From a virus: a stretch of 64,000 bases of DNA. The stretch's first letter is position 1, and every line of letters starts with the position of its first letter. The notes under the pieces were generated by a model. It ran no database searches, was not told where the DNA came from, and worked only from the letters and a program-made list of their open reading frames with translations. Where the stretch lies: positions 22,763-86,762 of the IMG/VR virus record IMGVR_UViG_3300029827_000001; one strand, written 5' to 3'. Made by a program: the position numbers and the translations under genes. Below are positions 15,297 to 23,815 of the stretch, piece after piece.

Positions 15297-15308
15297 AGGA
15301 AAAATTCA

Positions 15309-15332
15309 ACCTTAATAAATTTATTAAGGTTC
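15309..15332. repeat. 24-base perfect palindrome in the leader of the 663-residue gene
   Basis: AACCTTAATAAA is followed directly by TTTATTAAGGTT. The palindrome ends five bases before GGAG and 17 bases before the ATG at 15350. It could be an operator for a dimeric repressor or a hairpin hiding the ribosome site. Confidence 0.75.
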
Positions 15333-15349
15333 AGAAAGGAGATCAACGA

Positions 15350-17341
15350 ATGTTTAATGGAGATGAAACAATTTGGGTAAATCAAAAGGAATTCCAGTAC
15401 AAAGATGTAGAGTTTGGATCAGCTTCAATGCTAGATATAGCTACTTCAATCAACACGAAAGATTATAAGTACTTCTCTTATGTAACTCTAAATATCTCAA
15501 TTACTTCAGATTCAGATCGTACAAGAAGAAGCTGTAACCTTCAAATTCAAGATGTGAAGAAACTCTTCAACTCATTCAGAGAAGTATCAAAAGATTATGA
15601 GGAGGCATATTATAAGAATTCAGAAATCTCTCTCAAGGTTGGAGATAGATATTTGGAGTTCAAGTATAAAGAGTCAACCTCTGGAACTAGATGTGTGATA
15701 ATCATAATTGCCTATAGTGAGAATGATTATGGCAGAGTAATAGTACCATTGGAAGATTTTGAGACAATTATTCATATATTCTCAACTTTCTTTTATGGTT
15801 ATCAGAACTTTAGGAAAGAGTTAAAAGATCAAATTGTTAATCATAAGATTGCTGAAACTAACTTATCAATAGAGAGAGGTATAAGGTTACTCCCATCTTC
15901 TATTTCAATAGGAGGTATGGAAACTCCAACTTTAGATACAGAAACCAAAACTCCTTCTGATGAGCAAGATCTTCTAAAGGACTTTGAGAAACATATAGAT
16001 GAAAGTCTTGAGAAACCTCTTGAGGAAGAAAAGAAAATTCAGGCAGAAGAGAAAATGGAAGTTATTCCAGATATTAATAGTAGTTTTATTAAAGACACCT
16101 TGAAGTTAGATTTAGCAAATTATGAAAGAATACTAGTTGCTGCATCTGGAGAGTATAACTCAACTCAAGCAGTTATAGATAGATTGAAAGAGTCAATGTC
16201 CTTACCTAAAGATTTTATGGATCTTCCAGGGATCTCCGAGAAAGATTATAAGTCAACATTATATATTTCAAGATTCAATTATCTTACAGCATTCAAATTA
16301 TATATAAGAGATAAAAGTCCAGTTCCCATTTCAATGCCCCCAATAAAATATAAACCAGATCATTCAAAAGTTCATAGTTCTAACGTTGAGTTAGCATATG
16401 ATCTTCTTGTTATTAGTGCTTACCTGAAGAATCTGACGCAAAAGATCGCTCAGAAAAATGCTGATAGTCAGGAGAATAAAGCATTATTCTATTATGCGCA
16501 TAGATGTTTTACAGATATCTTGTGCTTTAGTTTTCTAGATGAAAAAGATGCTGACATTATTAAAAATTGTGTATTAAGTAGATTTCGAGATTATGAAAAA
16601 GCTGGTTTCTTTGCTCAATATCAAAACTTATTGTTTGAGAAAACTTGTACTCCTATAAGTGAGAAAGACATATATAGTTTTCTCGATTTATTAGTTCAGA
16701 AAGTACTCCCATCAAAGATGTATGTAGATGACTTTCATAGTAAACTTTTTGAAGATCGTTTACTAGTACCACCTTCAAACAATATTAGTTTAGAACAAAT
16801 AATAAATGAGGTTGTTAAGATTAACGTTCTACATTGTGTTAATGAACTCAATATTTATGAGGTTGATCTTGCTCAGCTAAATCAAATAATTGATTCTCGA
16901 GTTTCTCCGGAAGTATTTGATATTTTGCGAACTCCTAAAAGTACAAGGAAACAAGTTGAGAAAGTGAAATATACCTCAAATCTTCATTGGTATTTTAATA
17001 AGTACAGAGGAGATCTCCCAAAAGGAGAGGGTGATAAACTTGTTGAGTACTTTAAAGTATTGGGAGAGAACGATTTTCCATTTAATAACCCTCCAGTTAA
17101 TTTGGAAGATCTTGATGAAAGGTATGTACGAGCACTATATCATCATAATAACTTAGAGGGAAGTAAGAGAAATTTAGATAGAAATGGTTTTGTTACTTAT
17201 ATTCACGATAGTTGTGATATGACCAAAAGGGATATTCTTGATAAATATAAAGCAGAAGAAGAATCATCTGAAAAGGGCGAAAGTACTGAACAACCAGCGA
17301 CCGATGCAGATATATTTAATAATATCTCATGGGATTTATAG
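15350..17341 (+). CDS. large protein of unknown function, possibly virion or DNA-associated
   Basis: A 663-residue protein. Residues about 1-150 hold two similar strand-strand-helix units (YVTLNISITSDSD...DVKKLFNSFREV and RYLEFKYKESTSG...VPLEDFETIIHIFSTF), reminiscent of small DNA-binding beta/alpha domains, but this is a weak impression. Residues about 190-235 are an acidic linker. The rest is helical. The C-terminus is Ser/Glu-rich. It heads a plus-strand block that continues to the PAAR tip. The structured leader suggests specific control. I cannot name the family. Confidence 0.65.
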   Translation: MFNGDETIWVNQKEFQYKDVEFGSASMLDIATSINTKDYKYFSYVTLNISITSDSDRTRRSCNLQIQDVKKLFNSFREVSKDYEEAYYKNSEISLKVGDRYLEFKYKESTSGTRCVIIIIAYSENDYGRVIVPLEDFETIIHIFSTFFYGYQNFRKELKDQIVNHKIAETNLSIERGIRLLPSSISIGGMETPTLDTETKTPSDEQDLLKDFEKHIDESLEKPLEEEKKIQAEEKMEVIPDINSSFIKDTLKLDLANYERILVAASGEYNSTQAVIDRLKESMSLPKDFMDLPGISEKDYKSTLYISRFNYLTAFKLYIRDKSPVPISMPPIKYKPDHSKVHSSNVELAYDLLVISAYLKNLTQKIAQKNADSQENKALFYYAHRCFTDILCFSFLDEKDADIIKNCVLSRFRDYEKAGFFAQYQNLLFEKTCTPISEKDIYSFLDLLVQKVLPSKMYVDDFHSKLFEDRLLVPPSNNISLEQIINEVVKINVLHCVNELNIYEVDLAQLNQIIDSRVSPEVFDILRTPKSTRKQVEKVKYTSNLHWYFNKYRGDLPKGEGDKLVEYFKVLGENDFPFNNPPVNLEDLDERYVRALYHHNNLEGSKRNLDRNGFVTYIHDSCDMTKRDILDKYKAEEESSEKGESTEQPATDADIFNNISWDL

Positions 17342-17352
17342 GAGAATTTTGA

Positions 17353-17964
17353 ATGGGTTTAAGTTTGGGAAAATCCCTTGATCGTTGCTTTAGTATAAGA
17401 CTACCTATTCTCGATGGTTACTATAATATAGGGATATTTTTTAACAAGAGGTCAACTTTTTTACTTTTTAAAGTTGACCCCGATTTCCCTAAAGGAGATA
17501 GACTCTCTCATGGAATGAAGATAAATATGTTTAAGAATATTGAGTCATCTAAATTCTGTGAGACCTTTTTAAACTTACACAGCTATAGAGGAGACAATCT
17601 AGATATCTTAAATCAGTTTGACTCAATCAAAGATGAATATTACTCAGAAATAAACTTTATCTTAAATGAAACAATAGTTCTATCAAAAGTAAGTGTTGGT
17701 GATAAGTCTCTATTTGATCAATTAATAATATATGGTTTTACTCTTTCCGCTTTTCAGTCTGAGATAATCTTTCTCCTAGCTGAAAGGCAAAATATTGTAA
17801 AAAGATTAAGCAAGAAAATTGTAAGAACAACTGGAATTCAAGTTTCGACAACATCTGCCATAGATATGATAAATGAGTTTCATGAGGATTTTAGAACTGG
17901 AGGAAAACTAGCAACAAAACCAAGGTTTCCATCAGATGAAATAATAAAATTAGAGGATGAATAA
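17353..17964 (+). CDS. hypothetical protein
   Basis: A 203-residue mixed protein with no recognised motif. The N-terminal half looks beta-rich (FSIRLPILDGYYNIGIFF), the second half helical (AFQSEIIFLLAERQNIVKRLSKKI). A perfect 10-base inverted repeat is embedded early in the gene. Its TAA overlaps the next ATG (TAATG), so it is coupled to the downstream probable structural gene. Confidence 0.65.
   Translation: MGLSLGKSLDRCFSIRLPILDGYYNIGIFFNKRSTFLLFKVDPDFPKGDRLSHGMKINMFKNIESSKFCETFLNLHSYRGDNLDILNQFDSIKDEYYSEINFILNETIVLSKVSVGDKSLFDQLIIYGFTLSAFQSEIIFLLAERQNIVKRLSKKIVRTTGIQVSTTSAIDMINEFHEDFRTGGKLATKPRFPSDEIIKLEDE
17450..17479. repeat. 10-bp inverted repeat within coding sequence
   Basis: The arms GGTCAACTTT (17450-17459) and AAAGTTGACC (17470-17479) are perfect, with a T-rich ten-base loop. 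It is inside the 203-residue gene, about 100 bases after its start. No T-run follows the stem. Confidence 0.65.
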
Positions 17965-19181
17965 TGCCAACCAAACCAGATAGATATGAATATACTTTTA
18001 TACATAATGTTTATGCTCATTTCTTTAGTGATACTGCAAAGTATTTCTCTGAGCATGTTTGGCCAAGATTTGAGTGGGTAACAATTGGAACATACGATAA
18101 AGCTGTTGAGTATATAACAAAGAGGCAACAGGAGCAAAGGGAAACTGATAAACCGTTGCTTCCTGCTCTTATTCTAAATCCGACTGGTGATTGGAATGTT
18201 TCTGACTATGGGGGTAAGCAGTATTGGAGATTTCCAAACTTGCAACCTGGAATGGTCGATAAATTATTTGACCCCATATATCAAGATCAGAATGTTTTAA
18301 TCACTCCAGCTTTTACAAGAATAAGAGGAGATATAGAATTAATTATGCTTCTAAACTCCTTTTATGAGTACTGTGATGTTAGAACATTATTTCTTTTAAT
18401 ATTTGGTGGTATGGAGAGAATAATCTATCCTCGATGGTTTCATAGTTTTATAATTCTTCCAGACGAGCTAATAAACTATAGATATGATAATCCAGTTACT
18501 GGACTTTCATATAAATTGGACTGGGACTCAGCAAATGCTAATCATCAACTAGTAAAAACTACGAACAGGAACGAGTTAGTTGTTCCCTGTCAAATTAGAC
18601 CATGGTATAAACTAACTTCTATAGGAGATGCCAGTACTAGATATGGTGGAGATCGACTAGCAGACTGGCGACTTAGTGCTACAATTGAATATGAAGTTGA
18701 AATGCCAACTTTTCTTGTTATTAAATCAGATTATCTAGCTGAAAATATTGAGTGGGAATTAAGGTATGAGTCAGTTTATACAAAGTATCCTGATTATAAT
18801 AGTGAACTTCCAGGAGACAGGAATTCTTGGAAAAGTCATTGGGATTGGAATCTAGATGAAACATCTAGTACTATAATTGAGCTTGAGGATGGACCAGATA
18901 TAGTTAAGTCAGAGGATTTTAGTTTTAAAACCAGATATTTTCATGTGGTGACTACTGCTGAGGCTGACTCGACTTCAAACATTATAATATCCATGCCAGA
19001 AGCAATAACTGATGAGAAGCGGCTAATTGTAAATTCTTATGATGGTCCACTAAGTTATTGGGATCATTATGAACTTATTGATAGTGGTACTAAGATGGTT
19101 ATAAAAATACCGGAAGTTAAGTTAAATGAAGGAGATATTATAGAACTATACGTTTATGAGGTAACTTATGAAAATCCTTGA
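17964..19181 (+). CDS. probable virion structural protein
   Basis: A 405-residue protein rich in Tyr, Trp, Asp and beta-type segments. The C-terminal half (residues about 230-400) has many alternating strands (FLVIKSDYLAENIEWELRYES), as in tail, baseplate or decoration proteins. There is no signal peptide or catalytic motif. It lies in the plus-strand block that ends in the PAAR tip. The structural call is inference from composition and context. Confidence 0.55.
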   Translation: MPTKPDRYEYTFIHNVYAHFFSDTAKYFSEHVWPRFEWVTIGTYDKAVEYITKRQQEQRETDKPLLPALILNPTGDWNVSDYGGKQYWRFPNLQPGMVDKLFDPIYQDQNVLITPAFTRIRGDIELIMLLNSFYEYCDVRTLFLLIFGGMERIIYPRWFHSFIILPDELINYRYDNPVTGLSYKLDWDSANANHQLVKTTNRNELVVPCQIRPWYKLTSIGDASTRYGGDRLADWRLSATIEYEVEMPTFLVIKSDYLAENIEWELRYESVYTKYPDYNSELPGDRNSWKSHWDWNLDETSSTIIELEDGPDIVKSEDFSFKTRYFHVVTTAEADSTSNIIISMPEAITDEKRLIVNSYDGPLSYWDHYELIDSGTKMVIKIPEVKLNEGDIIELYVYEVTYENP

Positions 19182-19728
19182 TAGGTACTTAGAAAGTTTG
19201 ATAGGTCAAGAGGATAAAGTCCAAGTCGAAGTAAACGTTGCGGCAGCGGTAATAATGAGACTTGATGACACAGGAAGTCCCGAAGTACTGTTGATTCAAA
19301 GAGCCAGAGAAGATCATTGGCCCAGTCACTGGGAATTTCCTAGAGGAAAATGTGATCAAGGACCAGATGAGAAACTATACCCTTGTTTGAAAAGGGAAAT
19401 AAAAGAAGAAACTGGACTTGATGTTATCCCTGTTAGGTTTATAAACAAATTCGAGTATCTGGCAGATGGGGGAACTAGGAGATCAACTCAGTATAACTAT
19501 TTATGTAAAATGAAAGATCCTGGTCAACCTATTAAGTTATCAAAAGAGCATCAAGACTATCGTTGGGTAAGAACTGCTGGAGAAGTTGAGCTTATGGTTA
19601 ATGCAGGTGAGATGAAGAAGACTCTTGTAAAAGTTTTTGATTCAGACCATAAAGTAGTAACATATCCTGAGAACGGAGCAACTGAGAAGATTGAAGAATC
19701 CATTGAGAAACTATTAGGAAAAATATGA
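19168..19728 (+). CDS. Nudix hydrolase
   Basis: A 186-residue protein with a Nudix box: WEFPRGKC, then REIKEETGLDV (REuxEExGu). The loop between the first Gly and the conserved Glu is two residues longer than the usual Gx5E. The size and WEFPRGK start resemble Ap4A/(d)NTP pyrophosphatases. It would hydrolyse a nucleoside diphosphate linked to some group; the substrate is unknown. It overlaps the upstream gene by 14 bases and the downstream start by four (ATGA). The C-terminal ~50 residues are a charged helical extension. Confidence 0.85.
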   Translation: MKILDRYLESLIGQEDKVQVEVNVAAAVIMRLDDTGSPEVLLIQRAREDHWPSHWEFPRGKCDQGPDEKLYPCLKREIKEETGLDVIPVRFINKFEYLADGGTRRSTQYNYLCKMKDPGQPIKLSKEHQDYRWVRTAGEVELMVNAGEMKKTLVKVFDSDHKVVTYPENGATEKIEESIEKLLGKI

Positions 19729-20195
19729 AACTTATAATTAGACAAACTGGATTTTTTCTATCATTAACTGGACTAAAACCATTTAGGACACCTGCAATAG
19801 TAGATATTTCAAAAGTAAATCTTAACACTCTCAAACTTGAATTGAAGCAACAAGGAGTTGGGAAGTATGAGATTTCTGAGGAACCTTATCTTCCCATATC
19901 TATAGAACCAGATAAAAAACCAGCGGTTAGTGATAGTTCAAATAAGTTAAATGAGATACATAAAATGTTGAGTCAATTGTTGTCTAGACAACCAACAGTT
20001 GAGCATCATTATCATGCTGCTGTACAAACTTTAGATAGATTGGTTGAAGAGAAATCTGAACCTGATATAGAAGAATTTATTCCTGATATTGATCTTGAAG
20101 AATTCTCAGATGTTGAACTAGAATATAGAACTGAGAAATCTGAAGATGCATTTGGTACAGCAGAAGCATTAAGAAAACTAAAAGGAGATAAATAG
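19725..20195 (+). CDS. hypothetical acidic protein before the actin-like gene
   Basis: A 156-residue protein. The first ~50 residues are basic/hydrophobic beta strands (MKLIIRQTGFFLSLTGLKPF); the rest is acidic and helical with HHYH near residue 95. It overlaps the Nudix gene by four bases and ends directly before the actin-like gene. A partner of the filament protein is possible by position, but there is no sequence evidence for it. Confidence 0.65.
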   Translation: MKLIIRQTGFFLSLTGLKPFRTPAIVDISKVNLNTLKLELKQQGVGKYEISEEPYLPISIEPDKKPAVSDSSNKLNEIHKMLSQLLSRQPTVEHHYHAAVQTLDRLVEEKSEPDIEEFIPDIDLEEFSDVELEYRTEKSEDAFGTAEALRKLKGDK

Positions 20196-21284
20196 ATGAG
20201 TGATGAGAAGAAAAATGGCATCATCGAAGAACCTGCCAAGCAACCTCCACCGCCACCTCCAAAGAAAGAAGATAGTAGATTATTTGTAGGTCTAGATTGT
20301 GGGACAATGAATATATGTTGTGCTAGGAGTGATAATAATGTAGTTAAAATTACTAGAAATGTTTTTCTTCCCTTAAATGATGAGTCGATCTCAATGTCTG
20401 AACTATCGAATATCAGCTATGTCAAATCGGATGATAACGATTTATTTATTATAGGGGAAGATGCATTTAAATTTGCAAATATATTTGGTCAAGCTGTTTC
20501 AAGACCTATGGAGAAGGGACTAATTTCTCCAAAGGAGATATCTGCTATTGATGTTCTAACATTAATAATTAGAGATTTAATAGGTCCAATAAAAGGTAAA
20601 GATGTATACTGTGCATATAGTATTCCTGCTGAAGCAATTGATGAAAGTAGATCTGTTGTTTATCATACGAGAGTATTTGGAAGAATTCTCAGTGCACTTG
20701 GTATAAATCATAGACCAGTTAATGAAGGTGCAGCAATCATATATTCTGAATGTAGTCAGGAGAGGTTCTCTGGAGTTGGCATATCTTTTGGAGCTGGAAT
20801 GTGTAACGTTGCAATAATGTATAAAGGTGTAGAAGTATTAAAATTTTCAACTTCAAGAAGCGGAGACTATATTGATAATTCTGTGGCTGAGTCTCTTAGT
20901 ATAGTTCCTAATAGAGTTACCTCTTTAAAGGAAAGAAAACTAGATTTAGCTAAGGGATTTGTAGCTGAGAAAGACAAAAAAATTAGGAGAGTTTTGGAAG
21001 CAATTGAGTATTACTATAATGCTCTTATAAATTATACTATAAAGAAGATAATTAATGAATTTAATGAAAAAGTTGATATTGAAGTTGATGAAAGTTTGCC
21101 AGTCATTATATCTGGAGGAACTTCAATGCCAAACGGATTCCTGGAACTATTCAAATCTACAATATCTCAATATGAGTTGCCTTTTGGAGTAAGTGAAGTT
21201 AGACGAGCAAAAAATCCACTTACTTCAGTTGCAAACGGTTTACTAGTATTGACACTTGCAGATTTTTCCGGAACAAAAAAATAA
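20196..21284 (+). CDS. actin/MreB-fold ATPase with poly-proline N-terminus
   Basis: A 362-residue member of the actin/Hsp70/MreB ATPase superfamily. Phosphate-1 loop VGLDCGTMNICCA (31-43), NEGAA (177-181) as in MreB's E-P-A-A region, phosphate-2 GVGISFGAGMCNVAI (193-207), SGDYID (222-227) and the adenosine motif VIISGGTSMPNG (303-314) are all in order. The length fits MreB/ParM/FtsA rather than DnaK. An N-terminal tail with six consecutive prolines (17-22) precedes the fold. In phages such proteins make filaments that position DNA or replication centres; here that is inferred. It is followed by a small acidic protein and glycosyltransferases. Confidence 0.88.
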   Translation: MSDEKKNGIIEEPAKQPPPPPPKKEDSRLFVGLDCGTMNICCARSDNNVVKITRNVFLPLNDESISMSELSNISYVKSDDNDLFIIGEDAFKFANIFGQAVSRPMEKGLISPKEISAIDVLTLIIRDLIGPIKGKDVYCAYSIPAEAIDESRSVVYHTRVFGRILSALGINHRPVNEGAAIIYSECSQERFSGVGISFGAGMCNVAIMYKGVEVLKFSTSRSGDYIDNSVAESLSIVPNRVTSLKERKLDLAKGFVAEKDKKIRRVLEAIEYYYNALINYTIKKIINEFNEKVDIEVDESLPVIISGGTSMPNGFLELFKSTISQYELPFGVSEVRRAKNPLTSVANGLLVLTLADFSGTKK

Positions 21285-21301
21285 AATAGGAGGAGTTAAC
21301 A

Positions 21302-21706
21302 ATGAAGCCAGAGAATATGGTAGATCTTATACTAGATGGAAAGTATAATAAAGTTAAAAAGGCTGAAAAAATTACTGATAGGTTACTAGAGTTTGAAGAT
21401 GTTGAAACTACAACAGGCACTGATGTTGGAGATTCTTCTGGTCAACTATCTCCAGTTGATGATCTGAAAGATAAAAGAAAAGAAGACATCGCTGAAAAAA
21501 TCAATACGGCCTTGAAAGAAGCTGATGAACTTACTGCTGATGATTTTAAAGACTACTTTGATGACCTCAAGAAGAAGGGTCTGACTGATGAAGATAAACT
21601 AAAGGGTATGCTTAGTCGGGCAAAAGAAATTGCGAAGAAGCAAGGTAAAGAGAATGATAAGCAAGCGGTTATGGGAATTATGCAAGGTTTCATGGGTGGA
21701 AAATAA
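21302..21706 (+). CDS. charged hypothetical protein after the actin-like gene
   Basis: A 134-residue Lys/Glu/Asp-rich protein. Residues about 55-125 form helices with regular charge pattern (KRKEDIAEKINTALKEADELTADDFKDYF). It ends in a short Gly/Met motif (MGIMQGFMGGK). ATG follows a strong AGGAGGAG site 18 bases after the actin-like stop, so both are probably co-transcribed. It may be an adaptor of the filament protein, by position only. Confidence 0.65.
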   Translation: MKPENMVDLILDGKYNKVKKAEKITDRLLEFEDVETTTGTDVGDSSGQLSPVDDLKDKRKEDIAEKINTALKEADELTADDFKDYFDDLKKKGLTDEDKLKGMLSRAKEIAKKQGKENDKQAVMGIMQGFMGGK

Positions 21707-21732
21707 TCGAATTTTCGAAAGGGGTTTGACAA

Positions 21733-22992
21733 GTGAGGAAAAGATTAAGGTACTCAGAGCAGCCCGTAGTAAAGGAGATAACGACTTCTGAACTAAAAAG
21801 GTTTGGCCTATCAGAAGATTCAGTAAGGTTGGTTGAAAGAATTGAGGAACTACGATCTGACCCTCCAAATATAATTATTGCTGAGTGTATCAAGACTGCT
21901 CACTTCATTCAAAATAAGTTTAAACAGCAAGTAGTAAGAAAGAAGAATAGATATGTAATGGGTCTCGGAGTCTATGAGCAGCTAAAATTTGAACCAAGAT
22001 TAAGATCGAAGATTCTGAAACCTGCTAATGTAAAGTTTAAAAATATATATAGACCATATACTGGTCAAGATCTTGAGGATGAAACTTTACTAGTCTGGAG
22101 AACTGGAGGGATAGGAGATCTTCTTTTCATTCAACCAAATTTAAATTATCTCAAAGAAATATATCCAACCTGTGAAATAATTCTTGGGTGTGGTCCTCAA
22201 TATCAAGCAATGGTTGAGGATTGGCCTTCCGTTGATAAGATTCTAGATCTACCATTTCCATTTCAATATTTAATTCGTTCTGATTATCACGCGGTATTTG
22301 AAGGAGTTATTGAAAGATGTAAAGAAGCACAAATTACTAATGCTTATAACTTGTTTACTAGATGGTTAGGGTTGGATTTACCAAAAGAAAAGCTCCTTCC
22401 TAAGCAAACTGTAAAAGCTGATAAAGTTGAAGAATGTAAAAGAATACTAGAAGATGAATGGAATTTGGAAGGTATAGATTTTATTATAATTCAACTAAGA
22501 GCTAGTTCTCCCGTTAGGTCTCCTCGCTTAGGTCTTTGGGGTGATATAATAAATCGTATAACAAAGAATGACCATGTAGTAATTATTACTGATGCTCCTC
22601 ATTATGCGAAGGAGATAGATTTTTTAATTGACAAGTTTATAAAAGATAAAGACCTTGTGTTTAATTTTGCTCGTCATTCGAAAAGTTTAGATTATACAAT
22701 TGCTCTCACATCTTTAGCAAAGATGGCAATATCAACTGATACTGCGTTGATGCATCTTGCTGCTGCTCTAGATGTTAAGAGTTTTGGAATATATGGACCT
22801 TTTCCTGGAGAGATTCGACTTACTACTTATCCAAAAGCTAGATGGATAAATGTTCAATTACATTGTACTCCATGCTTTTTACATGGTCATAAACCCTGTC
22901 CGAACTCAGCATTAGATGGAACCTCTAAGTGTTATGAAGAGTTGAATTTAGATGAGTTTGCTGAAAAGGTTGAGGAACTCTATAATGATTAA
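21733..22992 (+). CDS. glycosyltransferase family 9 (heptosyltransferase-like)
   Basis: A 419-residue GT-B enzyme starting at GTG 21733. It has the GT9 N-terminal signature LVWRTGGIGDLLFIQPNL near residue 115 and the C-terminal donor site STDTALMHLAAALDVKSFGIYGPF. A cysteine-rich end (CTPCFLHGHKPCPN...KCYEEL) matches bacterial heptosyltransferase-like proteins such as ADP-heptose:LPS heptosyltransferase. The first ~110 residues are an extra domain. It would transfer a sugar to a surface glycan. It overlaps the next glycosyltransferase by eight bases. Confidence 0.85.
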   Translation: MRKRLRYSEQPVVKEITTSELKRFGLSEDSVRLVERIEELRSDPPNIIIAECIKTAHFIQNKFKQQVVRKKNRYVMGLGVYEQLKFEPRLRSKILKPANVKFKNIYRPYTGQDLEDETLLVWRTGGIGDLLFIQPNLNYLKEIYPTCEIILGCGPQYQAMVEDWPSVDKILDLPFPFQYLIRSDYHAVFEGVIERCKEAQITNAYNLFTRWLGLDLPKEKLLPKQTVKADKVEECKRILEDEWNLEGIDFIIIQLRASSPVRSPRLGLWGDIINRITKNDHVVIITDAPHYAKEIDFLIDKFIKDKDLVFNFARHSKSLDYTIALTSLAKMAISTDTALMHLAAALDVKSFGIYGPFPGEIRLTTYPKARWINVQLHCTPCFLHGHKPCPNSALDGTSKCYEELNLDEFAEKVEELYND

Positions 22993-23815
22993 AATTGCAG
23001 TTACTATACGCAATCGACTTGCGATTACAAAAAAATGTGTAGCTGCGATTAAGAAACACTCAAAAATTCCTCATCAATTATATTTATATAATAACTCTAC
23101 TAGTCATCTTATAAAAGAACATTTTGAGTATGCATATAATCTCTACAGGCAAGGTTTAGTCACTCAGGTAACTTTTAATACAGATGCTAGTACATATAAA
23201 GCATTTAGTAAAGCTTCTGCATTAAATGCTTTCGGATTAGCTCATGAACAAGATCCAAACAAAGACAAATTTTACTACTTAGTATTTCTGGATAATGACG
23301 TTATTGTAACTCCAAATTGGGATTCTACTTTATATGAAGCCTGGAAATTTGTTAATGAAAAGAAATTATCTCATATAAAAGTAGTAGGTCAACTTCCTGG
23401 AGGAATAAAAAGTAGAACACCTTTAAAGACTACTGTTGCTGGATGTAATATGGCAACAGGAAAACTGGGTGGGTCTGGTCTATGGACTGTCAGATCAAAT
23501 TTCTTTCGAGATGTTGGATTTCTTGAGATAAAAAATCTTATTGGCCATAATAAACGTCATGATCAGATGTACTGGAGTATAATGAATAGTAAGAATCATG
23601 GCAAAGATTATATTCTAGGTGTTAGGAAGAAGATTGGCTATCACTGTGGATCTTATGCTGGATCCGTATGTAATGTTTTGACAAAATCTGGTAAGAATAT
23701 AGATAAGAATGAAGCAATAAAATTTGAGTCTCAGGAGAAATTAATTGAGTCAATGACATTTGAAGAATTTTATGAGAGGATAAGCGAGGATCCAAAACTT
23801 CAACGAGGTTGGTAA
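22985..23815 (+). CDS. GT-A fold glycosyltransferase (GT2-like)
   Basis: A 276-residue protein from ATG 22985, with GAGGAA upstream. MIKIAVTIRNRLAITKKCVAAI is the usual first strand and helix of a GT2 nucleotide-sugar domain, and FLDNDVIVTPNWDSTL contains the DxD metal motif. A later segment (GGSGLWTVRSNFFRDVGFLE) matches the acceptor-loop region. It overlaps both neighbours (TAATG downstream), forming a three-gene glycosyltransferase run. Donor and acceptor sugars are unknown. Confidence 0.8.
   Translation: MIKIAVTIRNRLAITKKCVAAIKKHSKIPHQLYLYNNSTSHLIKEHFEYAYNLYRQGLVTQVTFNTDASTYKAFSKASALNAFGLAHEQDPNKDKFYYLVFLDNDVIVTPNWDSTLYEAWKFVNEKKLSHIKVVGQLPGGIKSRTPLKTTVAGCNMATGKLGGSGLWTVRSNFFRDVGFLEIKNLIGHNKRHDQMYWSIMNSKNHGKDYILGVRKKIGYHCGSYAGSVCNVLTKSGKNIDKNEAIKFESQEKLIESMTFEEFYERISEDPKLQRGW

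Larger units (their letters stand above)
15041..15349 (+). other. 309-base non-coding, highly structured intergenic region
   Basis: No plausible gene is present on either strand. The first ~150 bases are AT-rich without clear features. The second half holds a large nested hairpin (15209-15254), a small GGGC/GCCC hairpin (15260-15271), a GAACAAA motif (15273-15296) and a 24-base palindrome (15309-15332) just before the ribosome site of the next gene. It probably combines a terminator for the upstream gene with a regulated leader for the next. Confidence 0.6.
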
